DNA from: Yamagishiella unicocca
Lineage: Eukaryota > Chlorophyta > Chlorophyceae > Chlamydomonadales > Volvocaceae
Assembly: GCA_003116995.1 (NCBI GenBank)
Contig: BDSL01000125.1
Coordinates: 186,001-250,000, forward strand
DNA: 64,000 bases
Direction of reading: 5' to 3'
Below the pieces are notes generated by a model. It saw nothing but the letters and a program-made list of their open reading frames with translations, ran no database searches and was not told where the DNA came from. Shown here piece after piece: positions 30,742 through 40,557 of the stretch (position 1 is its first letter; each line of letters begins with the position of its first letter). A program made the translations under genes and the position numbers.

Positions 30742-32066
30742 CTACCCTCGTTCCGCACGGGCGCGCTTCCGGCGAGGGCCATGGTGACGGGTTTCGTCCA
30801 GGTAGCGCCGCAGCACGTCAGCCGACCGGATCTGGCTCTGCGCATGGAGCGTGTCCAGGCTGGCGCCCTGCCCGGCCGCGTGCTGCAGAGAGCCACGGCG
30901 AAAGCTGTGGTTGGTCTCCCCCTCATACACGCTGGCCATCATCAGGTGCATCCGCATGCGGGCACCCAGCGCGGAACCGCTCAGCGGAGCCTCCCGGAAC
31001 CCGTGGCGGTCGTGCGCAGGGGGCGGAACAGATAGTCGCTGATGGCGCTACGTACCGTCTGGCGCGCTGGGATGGCTAGCGACCGCCATGTAGATCGCCA
31101 GGGTCCGCACGAAACAGAACTCCGGCTCCGAGGGGTTGGGGCGCAGGAGCACCTCAGGGGCGCGGCTGATACGGCTGGTCTTCGCGCCACGCTCCGCGAC
31201 GCATAGCACTGGCCCGGTGTACCCCGCCGGCCAGAGGGCGGGGGCTGGCAGGGGAAACCCGGCGAAGGGTTTACTGCCGTGGGGTTCTCCGGGTCCACGA
31301 AATCGCCCAGGCCGAGCTTACGTACCGGTGTCGTGGCCGCGCTGGCTGCTGAGCCACATGTACTGCGCGCACAGCAGGTCGCGAAGGAGTATCAATACAC
31401 CCAGGACCGTGGGGGTATCCCGGCACACGGACCACAGGTAGCCGATCAGCCGGCGGTACTTCTCTTCAGTCAGCGGCACCGCGGACTTCTCCACGTAGCC
31501 GCCCTGCATGGCCTGGCGCTGGATGGTAGGCCTTGCGGAAATCCGCCACCCAGATCGAATCGCACGGATTCCCGCTTCCCGTTGCCTCCATGTAGCGAAC
31601 GTCCCGGTACGGACGGATGAAGAAGCCGCTCAAGGCGGAGAGATGAGCATTCACGGCGGCCGGGCTGAGGGCCCCGTCCGCGCGAATTCGCCCCCGGTGG
31701 TGATGGGTGTACGTAGTAGTGCTCCATCATGTAGATGAGTAAGTCTTCGGGGGTACAGGTGCGGGCGTCGCTGCCGTCGCCGTACACCTCCAGCCACGCG
31801 CATAGGTCCCGAGCGGCGGCCTGCTGCTTACCCCGGGTGCTGTCGGCAAGAGCGTCCTGCATGAGTACGTTCGCCCGCTCGAGCCCGCGCTCCCGGACCT
31901 CCAACACGGTTTCGGCGGCATCCCGGGGAACGGCAGGTAGGTGTAGCACCGCCGCGGAGGCTGGCCAAGCGCAAGGCGGTGAATGACACGCCAGACGCGC
32001 CCTGAAAGGGAAACGTAGCACGGGTAAGAGTGGTAGCGAGGATACCGAGGCTAATAGCCGAGGCAT
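30742..32066 (-). pseudogene. tyrosine recombinase, frame-broken paralogue
   Basis: Several minus-strand frames together reproduce the protein of 16609-17865: ALADSTRGKQQAAARDLCAW, then RTCTPEDLLIYMMEHYY, GSGNPCDSIWVADFRKAYH, VPLTEEKYRRLIGYLW, LLRDLLCAQYMWLSSQRGHD, YLFRPLRTTATG, GETNHSFRRGSLQHAAGQGA and SADVLRRYLDETRHHG. The Arg, H-x-x-R and Tyr residues are retained, but at least four frame changes separate the pieces. Similarity to the intact copy is clear throughout but diverged, so this is an older insertion, not a recent duplicate. An open frame continues upstream to about 32274. Confidence 0.8.
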
Positions 32067-32409
32067 TTACGGCACGAGAGCGCACCGGGATGCATGGAAC
32101 GAACCGCTGGAACCGAGGGACCCGAGGCAGAGTGGAGGCGAAGTGGGGGCGGAGTGATCGAGTGAGGCTTTCAAAGCGGGCGGAGACGCGAGGTTTAACA
32201 CCAGGACCGGGGCGGCAGCAGGGAGCAGCGGCGATATTGGCATGGTGCAATATTGGCTGGTTAGTCTCCCTCAAGGACCGTGTTTAAAGCGCAATGCGAT
32301 AACATGGGCCCCGCGAGTGCCGCTGTGCAGAACACTTAGCACCTCAGATATCTATCCTCGGGATAAGGAATTCTTGTTCCCATGTACCTCCTTTAAGTCT
32401 GTGCCGGGC
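32067..32409. other. upstream of the broken recombinase, no gene seen
   Basis: The minus strand stays open to about 32274 and may hold the N-terminal part of the broken recombinase. Nothing else is recognised. Confidence 0.4.
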
Positions 32410-33040
32410 CCGAACGAATGTGTGCTCCAGAGCACGCTTGCCACGGGTTTTGCCCTGTGTGCTCCAGGTGCGCTAGGTGTGCAAGGCAGGTGCTCTGCCT
32501 CCTCTCCAATGGGACGCTAGCTACATATGAACTCATCGTGTGCACGCACCGGGGCGGCTGTGCCTGGCAGGGGGCAGTAGGTTATCGGGGCCCAAACAAA
32601 AGCGTGCTCCAGAGCACGCTTGCCACGGGTTTTGCCTGGTGTGCTCCAGGTGCGCTAGATGTGCGAGGCGGTGCTCTGTTCCGCTACAATGTGACACCAC
32701 TCATGCACTCATCGTGTGCACGCACCGGGGTGGCTGCGCCTGGCAGGGGGCAGTGGGTTTCCGGGCCCGAACGATAGTGTGCTCCAGAGCACGCTTGCCA
32801 CGGGTTTTGCCCTGTGTGCTCCAGGTGTGCTAGGTGTGCAAGGCAGGTGCTCTGCCTCCTCTCCAATGGGACGCTACATATGAACTCATCGTGTGCACGC
32901 ACCGGGGCGGCTGCGCCTGGCAGGGGGCAGTAGGTTATCGGGGCCCAAACAAAAGCGTGCTCCAGAGCACGCTTGCCACGGGTTTTGCCCTGTGTGCTCC
33001 AGGTGCGCTAGATGTGCGAGGCGGTGCTCTGCTGTTCCGC
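32410..33040. repeat. ~180-bp satellite with dimeric higher-order structure
   Basis: Four monomers start at about 32420, 32604, 32780 and 32958 (spacing 184, 176 and 178 bp). Each begins GTGCTCCAGAGCACGCTTGC, then CACGGGTTTTGCC. Monomers 1 and 3 share CTCTGCCTCCTCTCCAATGG, and monomers 2 and 4 share a GTTCCGCTAC variant, so the unit of amplification is a dimer of about 355 bp. GTGCTCCAGAGCAC is a perfect palindrome. Confidence 0.9.
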
Positions 33041-33269
33041 TACCCTATGGGAGTACTTGCCCCGGTTTGGTGCCGGTTTGCCCTCTTTGCCCGGTTACCG
33101 GGGCCGGTAATCGGCCCCTCTAACCGGCCCCCGGTTGGCATGCCACCCGGTTCCAGACCCCTCCCACCAACCGACCCCTTTGCCCGGTTACCGGGGTCGG
33201 TAATCGGCCCCGGTAACTGGCCCCCGGTTGGTCAGCCACCCAGTAACGGACCACTCGCACTAACTGTCC

Positions 33270-33672
33270 CCCTTGCCCGGTTACCGGGGCCGGTTACCGG
33301 TGGGATGGTCTCGGGAGAGACCATTTGATATCGGGTCAAATGCTAAGCTTTCGTCATGCTAAGCTCCCGCCGTTTTGAGGATATATTAATGCTTTAAGAT
33401 TCAAGAACATATATCGAGTTTGAAAGGCTGTATTGTTGCAAACATGCAACATACGCACAGGTAGCCGTCTTGCTTGTCAGGTGGTTACAATTTATAAAAA
33501 TACACTGATAACAGCTGAAGATGATGCTAGAGCTGCAATCGCGGGCCTCAGCGTCCATTTGTTCCAAGGAGCCTATCGGTTGAGTAACTGGCCACTTGCC
33601 CGGTTACCGGTGCCGGTTACTGGTGGGATGGTCTCGGGAGAGACCATTTGATATCGGGTGAAATGCTAAGCT
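33270..33672. repeat. two direct repeats near the left end of the element
   Basis: About 33270-33352 and 33597-33672 share TTGCCCGGTTACCGG, then TGGGATGGTCTCGGGAGAGA, then CCATTTGATATCGGGT(C/G)AAA and TGCTAAGCTT. Each holds the GGTCTC...GAGACC hairpin that recurs at the right end of the element. Confidence 0.85.
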
Positions 33673-33780
33673 TAACATCAATCTTTCATATTGCTTTTAT
33701 GTAACTATCTAATGCTTTTAAGTTAAATAATATGTTTAGATTTTTGGCCCTACACCGGTGGTACCTCAGCTCTATCACCA

Positions 33781-34115
33781 CTACTTGAACAGTGACGCGA
33801 AAACCTTGCCCAGCATGGTGATTGGGTACGTGGCGTTATCCAGCGGCTCCTTCATAAAATACTAGTGCAGGCGAACAGACGTCTGCCCTGGCACGCCGAC
33901 GTCACCAGCGTGCACCGTGTTGCCATCCAGCAGCACCAGCTGCCCCGGCTCCATGAGCAATCTTGGCACAGTCCACTTTGGGATCCCAGCCGCAATCTCC
34001 TCCTCGTTTACCTTGTCCTTCTCTTGCCTGCTTCCCGCCAAGTGGACAGCCCAGCGGCTACCGCAAGCCACAAGCATTGTTGTCTTCTCCTGGAAGGGCA
34101 GGATGGCGATGAAAC
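33781..34115 (-). pseudogene. 2-oxoglutarate/Fe(II) dioxygenase-like C-terminal exon with internal stop
   Basis: Read from a CAG acceptor at 34116-34118, the exon gives FIAILPFQEKTTMLVACGSR, then RLLMEPGQLVLLDGNTVHAG, DVGVPGQTSVRLH, an in-frame TAG (33862-33864), then YFMKEPLDNATYPITMLGKV ending in TAG at 33781-33783. The GQLVLLDGNTVHAG...SVRLH arrangement fits the distal His and the 2-oxoglutarate-binding Arg of double-stranded beta-helix dioxygenases. The proximal HxD would be in upstream exons that I cannot resolve. Because sequence after the TAG still reads sensibly, a single nonsense mutation is likely. Which dioxygenase subfamily it belongs to cannot be told from this fragment. Confidence 0.45.
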
Positions 34116-35774
34116 CTGCGTGTGTGCGTGCAAGCCCCCCCCCCACACCCGCTCGCCCTGCACGCCCCGCACGTGAGCAAGTATCTCCGTCGGCGCACCA
34201 TCCGCCTCAGCTGCATCGGCACACTGACGGTGCCTGGTACGGCGGCTTGCACCTTCGAGGGGTGCACTCGGTGGGGCTGCAGGGGCAACAACCTCAGGCT
34301 TCTTGGAGGGTCTGTGGTGTCAGGCAAGCAGTGCTTGATGCACCTTCATGCAGATGCGACTGCCATGGGCAACTCTCATCGTGTGTGGAAGTCTCACTAT
34401 GTCCAGGGCAAGGACGGCATGGTCGCACAGGCGGCCGTGCAGCGCCTGGAGGGGTGGTGGCGGAAGGAGCGACGACATAGGCAGCAGCAGAGCCAACAGC
34501 AGCCGGCGGGGTTGAAGGCACCATCCCCGGATGGCGGGTGAAAGAGTGGACAGCTGTGTGCGGGTGACAGTGTGGACAACTCTGTGCGGATGGCGGGTGA
34601 CAGAGTGGACAGCTGCGTGTGTGCGGATGGCGGGTGACAGTGTGGACAGCAGTGTGCGTGCGGCGGGTGACAGCTTGCGTGGACAGCTGTGCAGCGGGTC
34701 CTGCTTTGTAATACACCAGAATGGATGCCAGAATGTGGCGATGACGTCAGCGCGGAGGTGGCCCCCCTTATGGCGCTGGCCCTTCGCACTGTCAACTGCT
34801 TGGGATGGCGAGCAGGACGGGGAGGAGGCTCTGGGTGGCAAATACGATTAAGAGAAAAATAGTGATGAGGGGCAAGACCCAGCGGAAAGTGATCCCGAAC
34901 GGCAATGTAATGCAGAAGGGAGCATCAGCGGGGATGAGGGGGAGGACAAGGGGAGCCCGGGGGAGGAGCAAGATGGGAAGGTTATATGGCTAAAGGGCAG
35001 TCCATAGGTATGCCCGTAATCGCCTGCAGCCGTACAAATGGCTTGGCAAAATATGTAACGAGTACGTGTTTCTATACCATCCCCACGCATACAAGTACGC
35101 ACGATCAGTAGCATGTGTTTCCACCTGCGCCTTCCTTGTAATGCGTCCTGAGCGTATATTATTGGTGTTTGAGCTTTTGTTAATGCATGAACAAATGTCC
35201 TAAGGAGCGCGTTGAAGCCCGCAAACGCATTTAGGAATACGGTTCTGTGAGTGTAGTACATCGGCATACATCCGCGCCCAATGTGTGCACAGTCACAAAG
35301 TTATCAATCAAAAGACGGAAGGATACAGCATAGCCTAGAGCATAGCCGCATTTTTTATATAGCGTTAGTGCCAAGGTTCTACGTCACTGCAGTCACTGCA
35401 GCGAGCCCGTATGTGAGGTGCCTGTTTGGCCATCCAAGCGACAGATACGAAGAGCAATGTACCTACATTGTACCTATATAATTTCGCGTTACGACTATCA
35501 GCCTTTGTGGCAGCTCGTTGCTGTGGTGGTCGACCGAATGGCGCGGGAAAAGGAACAGCCGGTCCGTCTTCCACCTCTCCGTCCAGCTCCAACGGACGAG
35601 CCTAGATACTTAAAACTGCTGGGCTGCGTCTGAATTCGTGCGAGGTAAGGAGCATACAAGGAAGTTCCGATTTCGCATGATTTTGAATTCGCGACAGACG
35701 TATTGCTTGAGGCATGTGATGGCTGAGTTTCCCTGGCATCCACTAAAATTGAAATACGTAGTCCTTACTTGCAG
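34116..35774. other. interior of the element, no gene resolved
   Basis: Upstream exons of both relic genes probably lie here. A minisatellite at about 34538-34690 has units of GCGGGTGACAG(A/T)GTGGACAGC. Nothing resembling a transposase was found on either strand. Confidence 0.5.
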
Positions 35775-37023
35775 CGCAAATGCGGCGGTGGGAAGGGCTG
35801 TGATGGTTTGTATGGCTCACTTACACCAGCATCTATGGCCCGTATTCACTATGTGTTAGTCGAGTACGCTGAGCTCCTCAATCCAGATACTCTGCTGGCG
35901 GACATTGGAGCAGGTATCGGCAGCTAGGCGTGCACAGCAGGGTACTCAAAACTGGTTGGTCTTTCCAATTCACCATGCTAAGCTTGGGCTAGGCGGGGCG
36001 TGCAGTTCACTTTGAGAACAATTAGCAGGGTTTGCCATCACCATTGAACCCGTTTCATGTTACTGAGGCCTTGCTTGTCGTCTGTGTTTTCCCTTTGTTA
36101 CTTTTGTGTGTAGATCGTTACTTCAGGCAGCAGCCTCCATGTATGGCTCCCGGTATAGGACGGTAAGCTTTTTGTGCATACAATGAACTCGTTTGTCCTT
36201 GGCACATTTGAGAGCGTGCTGTCTTAAATTTAAGGACTTATTGTGAATGCAGGGGCTTGATGCCAGGCTGGTGTAGGTAACACATGTTTACTCCTTCTGG
36301 GAGGGGATGAGCTGCAACCAGAAGGACCAGGACCACGACCTAACCCTTCAGGAAATCATTGTCCAGGCCATGAACAGATGCGAAAGGTCAGTGCACATAG
36401 CTGTCATCGGAGGGGTAGTATTTGTCTGCGGGGTGTTAGTTTAGGGACACAAAAACACGCATCGGTATGTACTTAAAAGTAAATACCATGGTTCATCCAC
36501 TAATACATACACGCGTAAATAAATGATCGCAGGCGTTTGTGGTCGTTGCTTGGAAAGAAAAAGCAAGAGCCACTCCAGGAAATGAAGGATATGGGGTTTA
36601 CCAGACCGCTTACCTGCATTGCTGGAATCCCAGTGAATGCTGTTGGTAAGTGTAGCAGTGTAGGTCCACATCAGGCAGGGTTGCGGAATTTGAGTATATC
36701 TCTTGATCTGTTCAGAATAGCTTTCTTTGCTTCGTCATTTGATACTTTGTGATGATTGTGCAGGGAACCAGAAGGCGACACCAGGAACCACTTCCGCGGC
36801 TATGGTGGTGACAGCGGCGACAGTTGCCACGGGGACAAATGCCGCTGGCACTGCAGTGCTGGCGGTGCAGCGGCCTTCGATGGGCGGCGGTGCAGCGGTG
36901 GTGGGGGCAGGGGCTTCGATGGGCGGCGGTGCAGCGGCGGCGGGGGCAGGGACTTTGGCCAGGGGAAGCGGTGACAAGTGGATAGCATCTGGACGAGGAC
37001 GTGGACGCGGGCGGAAACAGTAG
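35775..37023 (+). pseudogene. DOT1-like SAM-dependent methyltransferase, broken copy
   Basis: Exon-like blocks are 35775-35924, 36127-36162, 36253-36386, 36533-36645 and 36764-37023 (TAG). Block 1 reads GCDGLYGSLTPASMARIHYV and LLADIGAGIGS, matching the DOT1-type YGxxxP loop followed by the SAM-binding DxGxGxG motif. Later blocks read VTHVYSFWEGM, PLQEMKDMGFTRPLTCIAGI, a GGGAA-rich linker and a RGRGRGRK tail. DOT1 enzymes methylate histone H3 lysine 79. Breaks: TAG at 35925-35927 directly after IGAGIGS with no in-phase donor found, and an in-frame TAG at 36274-36276 inside block 3. The introns between blocks 3, 4 and 5 are in phase. The 5' part was not found. Homology to DOT1 itself is inferred from two motifs; a more distant class I methyltransferase is possible. 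Confidence 0.5.
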
Positions 37024-37061
37024 CATCTGGACGAGGGCGCGCGTGGAAATAAGCAACGTAA

Positions 37062-37275
37062 TTTTGGTCTCAAGGGAGACCATTCAGGGACTTGAACTGT
37101 GGGGCAGATTACGGTCTATAGGGAGACCATTTAGGGACTTCAACTGTGAGGTAGATTATGGTCTCTGGGGAGACCATTTAGAGACTGGCTGGGAGGCAGA
37201 TTTTGGTCTCGGTGGAGACCATTTGGGCCCTTGAACTGAGAGGCAGATTTTGGTCTCGGGAGAGACCATTTCATC
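37062..37275. repeat. ~60-bp tandem repeat of GGTCTC/GAGACC hairpins
   Basis: Five hairpins of the form TGGTCTC-loop-GAGACCATT follow each other at roughly 60-bp spacing, separated by GGGACTTGAACTGTGGGGCAG-like spacers. It lies just after the stop codon of the methyltransferase relic. The hairpin motif also occurs in the left-end direct repeats. Confidence 0.9.
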
Positions 37276-37802
37276 ATGGATTATTCTACGTATCCATTAA
37301 TGAAGCAGTGTAACAAACCATATTTATATAAATATTGATCCCAGCTGCCACAAATGCATGCAAACAACCAGGGGAATATCCGGGAGTAACCGGGCATAAC
37401 ACGGAATGGGTAACCAGCCTACCCCTATCACTGGCTAGCCCAGCAAACTGGCCCGTAACCGGCGTACCCCGGTAACTGGCATACCCCGCTAACTGGCCGG
37501 TAAGCGGTATACCCCGGTTACCGTTTTACGGAACGGCTACTGGCCGGTAACCGGTAACCCGCTTTTTTCACTGATAACCGGCCTGCCCCTTTTTTCACTG
37601 ATACCCCGGTAACCGGCTTTTTTCACTGATAACGGGTCGATAACCGGCCTGCCCGGTTACCGTTTTACGGAACGAGCTGACCGGGGGGTTACCGGGTAAC
37701 CCCCGTAACCCCCCGGTTTGGTGACGGTTGGATAAGACCCGGTTACCGGTCGCGAAACCGGCCCTCAACCGGCCCGTAACCGGGGCAAGTACTCCCATAG
37801 GG

Positions 37803-38183
37803 GCTACGTACAATGTGACGCCACTCATGTGTTGATCGTGTGTGTGCACTGGGGCGGCTGCGCCTGGCAGGGGCCAGTGCATTTTCGGGTCCGAACGAAA
37901 GTGTGCTCCTGAGCACACTTGGCACAGGTTTTGCCTGGTGTGCTGCATTGTGAATGTTGTACGCGAGCGCTTCGCACCACTGCAAGTGTGTGTGGCACTA
38001 TACGATTATTTATGTGCATTTCGTGCTTAGGGAGGATGTGCTTAGCGAGCAAAAATAACGTGTGCTCTGTGAGCACGTTTTCCACGAGAACCCGTTGGAA
38101 ATTCAAAGTGCTCCGGAGCACACTTTCCGCGGAAACCCGTTGGAAGAACTTGCACCCCCCAACGCATAACCTGCGGCACCCAT
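37803..38183. repeat. satellite remnant right of the element
   Basis: CAATGTGACGCCACTCATG, GGGGCGGCTGCGCCTGGCAG and GTGTGCTCCTGAGCACACTT are diverged parts of the satellite at 32410-33040, in the same orientation. Palindromes GTGCTC(T/C)...GAGCAC continue to 38125. Confidence 0.8.
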
Positions 38184-38651
38184 ATGCCCAACATAAATAG
38201 AAGGAAACGTTCGCATGATGCGGAGGCTGGCGTCTTGCAACAACAGGAAATAACGCTTACCTCGGAAGATCCCAAGCTCGGGAAGATTACGCGAAGCGGG
38301 TCGTTCGACATGCTCGTAACCGTACGGGAGACCAGAAATCTCGCAAGCGTGGCCCAACCACCCAATCACCGGTGGCAGGTCGTTTACAAAATAGGAATCG
38401 GCCTGCGGGATTACCACGCGGCGGGAGTAGAGACGGACCACACTAACGCTAGTCCAACTACGGTGACGAGCATTTGTATTGCTGCAATTCCGTCCATTAC
38501 ACTTTGCATTTCCAGTTGCCTCCCGCCAGAGTTGCAGCGGCTTTCATGCAGTGATAGAGGTTGTTCAAGGATACGACATTTCGCTAAGATGTCCTTTAGA
38601 GTTGACACAAAACTGCAAACACATAAGACAGCAGCGCAGCATTTCTCTTAA
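38184..38651 (+). CDS. ORF of 155 codons, unknown, doubtful
   Basis: An ATG-started frame (MPNINRRKRSHDAEAGVLQQ) with no recognised domain. The minus strand over the same stretch also has open frames with protein-like composition, for example ending at 38103 with GLPYGYEHVERPASRNLPEL, so the coding strand is undecided. It could be unrelated flanking DNA of the LINE to the right. Confidence 0.2.
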   Translation: MPNINRRKRSHDAEAGVLQQQEITLTSEDPKLGKITRSGSFDMLVTVRETRNLASVAQPPNHRWQVVYKIGIGLRDYHAAGVETDHTNASPTTVTSICIAAIPSITLCISSCLPPELQRLSCSDRGCSRIRHFAKMSFRVDTKLQTHKTAAQHFS

Positions 38652-38659
38652 CGCCTGCA

Positions 38660-39036
38660 AGGATAGCTATAGTTGGATTTGAACTCTTTGGTGGACAGGT
38701 AACACTGCGCTCGTTGTCTGCACAGGAGTGGGGCCGTGCGTGTGGACGACGTCCCTTTACCAACGGGGGCCATTCTGTTGTCGGACGTGAATTTCATGTG
38801 CATCCTGTCAGCTGTGTCCAGGTTGCCAGTATTTCGGTCGTGGGCATACATGACTGCATTGAAGTCACCGGCAACCAGGAGGTGTTCTCCCGCGTCCTGT
38901 GTTTGTTGTAGTATCGTTTTGCAGTATGTGTAGATGGCGGTCCGTTTTTGCGTGTCTTCGGGGCAGTAGACCCCTATTATGTGCAGGGGTGTGCTCTGTG
39001 GATGGGGTACTGATTTTGCAATGGCAGACGTAACCC
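38660..39036 (-). pseudogene. LINE APE-type endonuclease fragment, inverted
   Basis: Minus-strand reading gives HIIGVYCPEDTQKRTAIYTY, then CKTILQQTQDAGEHLLVAGD, then FNAVMYAHDRNTGNLDTADR. The VAGDFNAV box with a following D-R is the signature of the apurinic-like endonuclease domain that nicks target DNA for LINE retrotransposition. The fragment covers only the middle of the domain. It points opposite to the reverse-transcriptase part that begins about 55 bp to the right. Confidence 0.65.
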
Positions 39037-39091
39037 TGCAGTGGCGCCTTCATCTGCGTGTGTGTTACATGTCCCGAGCGGCTGTACCGGC

Positions 39092-40557
39092 CGGTTACTG
39101 AACCGGCTAGAGGAGTTTTGTGACGCGTTTGGCGCCAAAGTAAATCAGAACAAATCAGCAGAGCTGTTAGTTTTTGCGAGTGACGAGGCACAACGCAGAG
39201 TTTTCACTGCAGAGGCCAGTGTTTTACGACTTTATGGGGTAGCAACGAATACGAGTACGTTATTTAGGCATCCAATATGCATGGGCCCACCACGGCGTTT
39301 GACTCCTGCGGAGAGGAGTTATGTGATTCAGGCCGGAAAGCCATGTTCGCTTTAAAAAGCAAATTAGATGCGCTACATATTACAGCACCGGACATCATGC
39401 TTAAATATTTTGATGGGCAAGTCAGGTCCGTAATGTCGTACGGAGCAGAGGTTAGTTTGGGGCCCAGATGCTAGCTATACTACTAGAAATGTTTGATGGT
39501 TTTGGCAGGAGTCGTTCTGGGGAGCCTCCGTCGGCGGCCATGGCCAACAGGCCGAAAAAGGAATAACCCCAATGATAGCAGTTTTGAGAAAGCGCTCAAT
39601 GACCCTACCTATGGTCTGTTTGCAAACGGAGTTTCTTAGCATTGTAGCAGGTGCCTCAGCGCCCACGCGGCGTCTTCTTTATGCCGAATTTTCCCATGTA
39701 CCACTTCATTCAATGGTACTGGGCAAAGCTGGTTTTCAATTTCTGGGACAGGTTGGTTAGCCAACCTGCCTCATACCTTGGCAAATGCAGTGTTTCAAGA
39801 AGATATTAAGATCGCTGCAAATAACGGCTTTATAGGCGACTGTTGGGTTGCCAAAGTAATAAGAGTGTGTGATAAGCTTGATTATAATTGGAGAGCGGGG
39901 CAACCGTCGGCGGGGTCCCCCCACGCGGACCGCCCTCACATACATCATAGCTCCTTGGCTTGCTTCGCAGCCCCTCCCGGCTAGCGAGTTATTAGAGCGT
40001 CTAAGAAATAGGTTTATGTTTGAATGGAGCCATCGGCGTCTAGATGCTGACCCAAGGGCCTTCATCTCGGACGGAAGGCTCCCCGGAGTTAAGATGTGCC
40101 GTTATAAGCATTGGATGGGGTTGATTGATGCGAAAGGAGGACCCGACGGCCTTTATTTCAGGCCATACCTGCTCTGATATCCCGCGTAAGCACCATGTGG
40201 CGCTGATGCGGTTCAGGTTAGGTTGCTGGGATCTTGAAGCCAATCGCCCTAGGGGACGAGTTCGAGCGGATAGATAGAGTCGGTAGTCTGCCGTTTTTGC
40301 GCGACTCAGGGCACACGGTCAGTAGAGGACGAATTGCACGTCTTGCTTGAACGTCCAGCTTATGCAGAAATGAGGCTTGCGTCAGGAATAAATGCTGATC
40401 TAGGGATGAAGACCCACGTCTTGCTTGAATGTCCAGCTTATGCAGAAATGAGGCTTGCGTCAGGAATAAATGCTGATCTAGGGATGAAGACGGTCATGAC
40501 GAAATCGGTTACGGCGAAATTAGCAAGTTTACTTTATTTATCAAATCGCCACACATA
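39092..40557 (+). pseudogene. LINE reverse transcriptase C-terminal half, frame-broken
   Basis: Pieces in order across changing frames: RLEEFCDAFGAKVNQNKSAE (thumb-side palm after the YADD box), GRKAMFALKSKLDALHITAP with FDGQVRSVMSYGAEV, TEFLSIVAGASAPTRRLLYA, FMFEWSHRRLDADPRAFISD, and a terminal VEDELHVLLECPAYAEMRLA, the zinc-knuckle-like end common to plant and algal LINEs. The YADD box itself is absent. A 78-bp in-frame duplication lies near the end (40337-40492). Several frameshifts and stops show it is dead. Confidence 0.7.
40337..40492. repeat. 78-bp tandem duplication in the LINE end
   Basis: 40337-40414 and 40415-40492 are identical except for one C/T change and the last base or so. 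It repeats 26 codons around HVLLECPAYAEMRLASGINA in frame. Confidence 0.95.

Larger units (their letters stand above)
33043..37802. mobile_element. 4.76-kb terminal-inverted-repeat element carrying enzyme relics
   Basis: The ends are perfect 25-bp inverted repeats: 33043-33067 (CCCTATGGGAGTACTTGCCC plus CGGTT) and 37778-37802. They are flanked by satellite sequence that is continuous on the two sides (GTTCCGCTA at left, then ACAATGTGACGCCACTCATG at right, as in monomer 2 at 32680). This shows insertion into the satellite. GCTA flanks both ends and may be the target duplication, although CGTA follows it at the right. Subterminal DNA at both ends (33068-33310 and 37430-37777) is built of CCGGTTACCGG-type repeats. 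Cargo: a dioxygenase-like pseudogene (minus) and a DOT1-like methyltransferase pseudogene (plus). No transposase was recognised, so it appears non-autonomous. Confidence 0.75.

Noticed and set aside
32410..33040. Possible CRISPR-like array
   Set aside because: Units are ~180 bp with no short constant repeat and unique spacers. It is a eukaryotic-type satellite.
36274..36276. TAG as a recoded amino acid in the methyltransferase gene
   Set aside because: Host genes in this window use TAG as a normal stop (fasciclin and kinase genes), and the same relic has other breaks.
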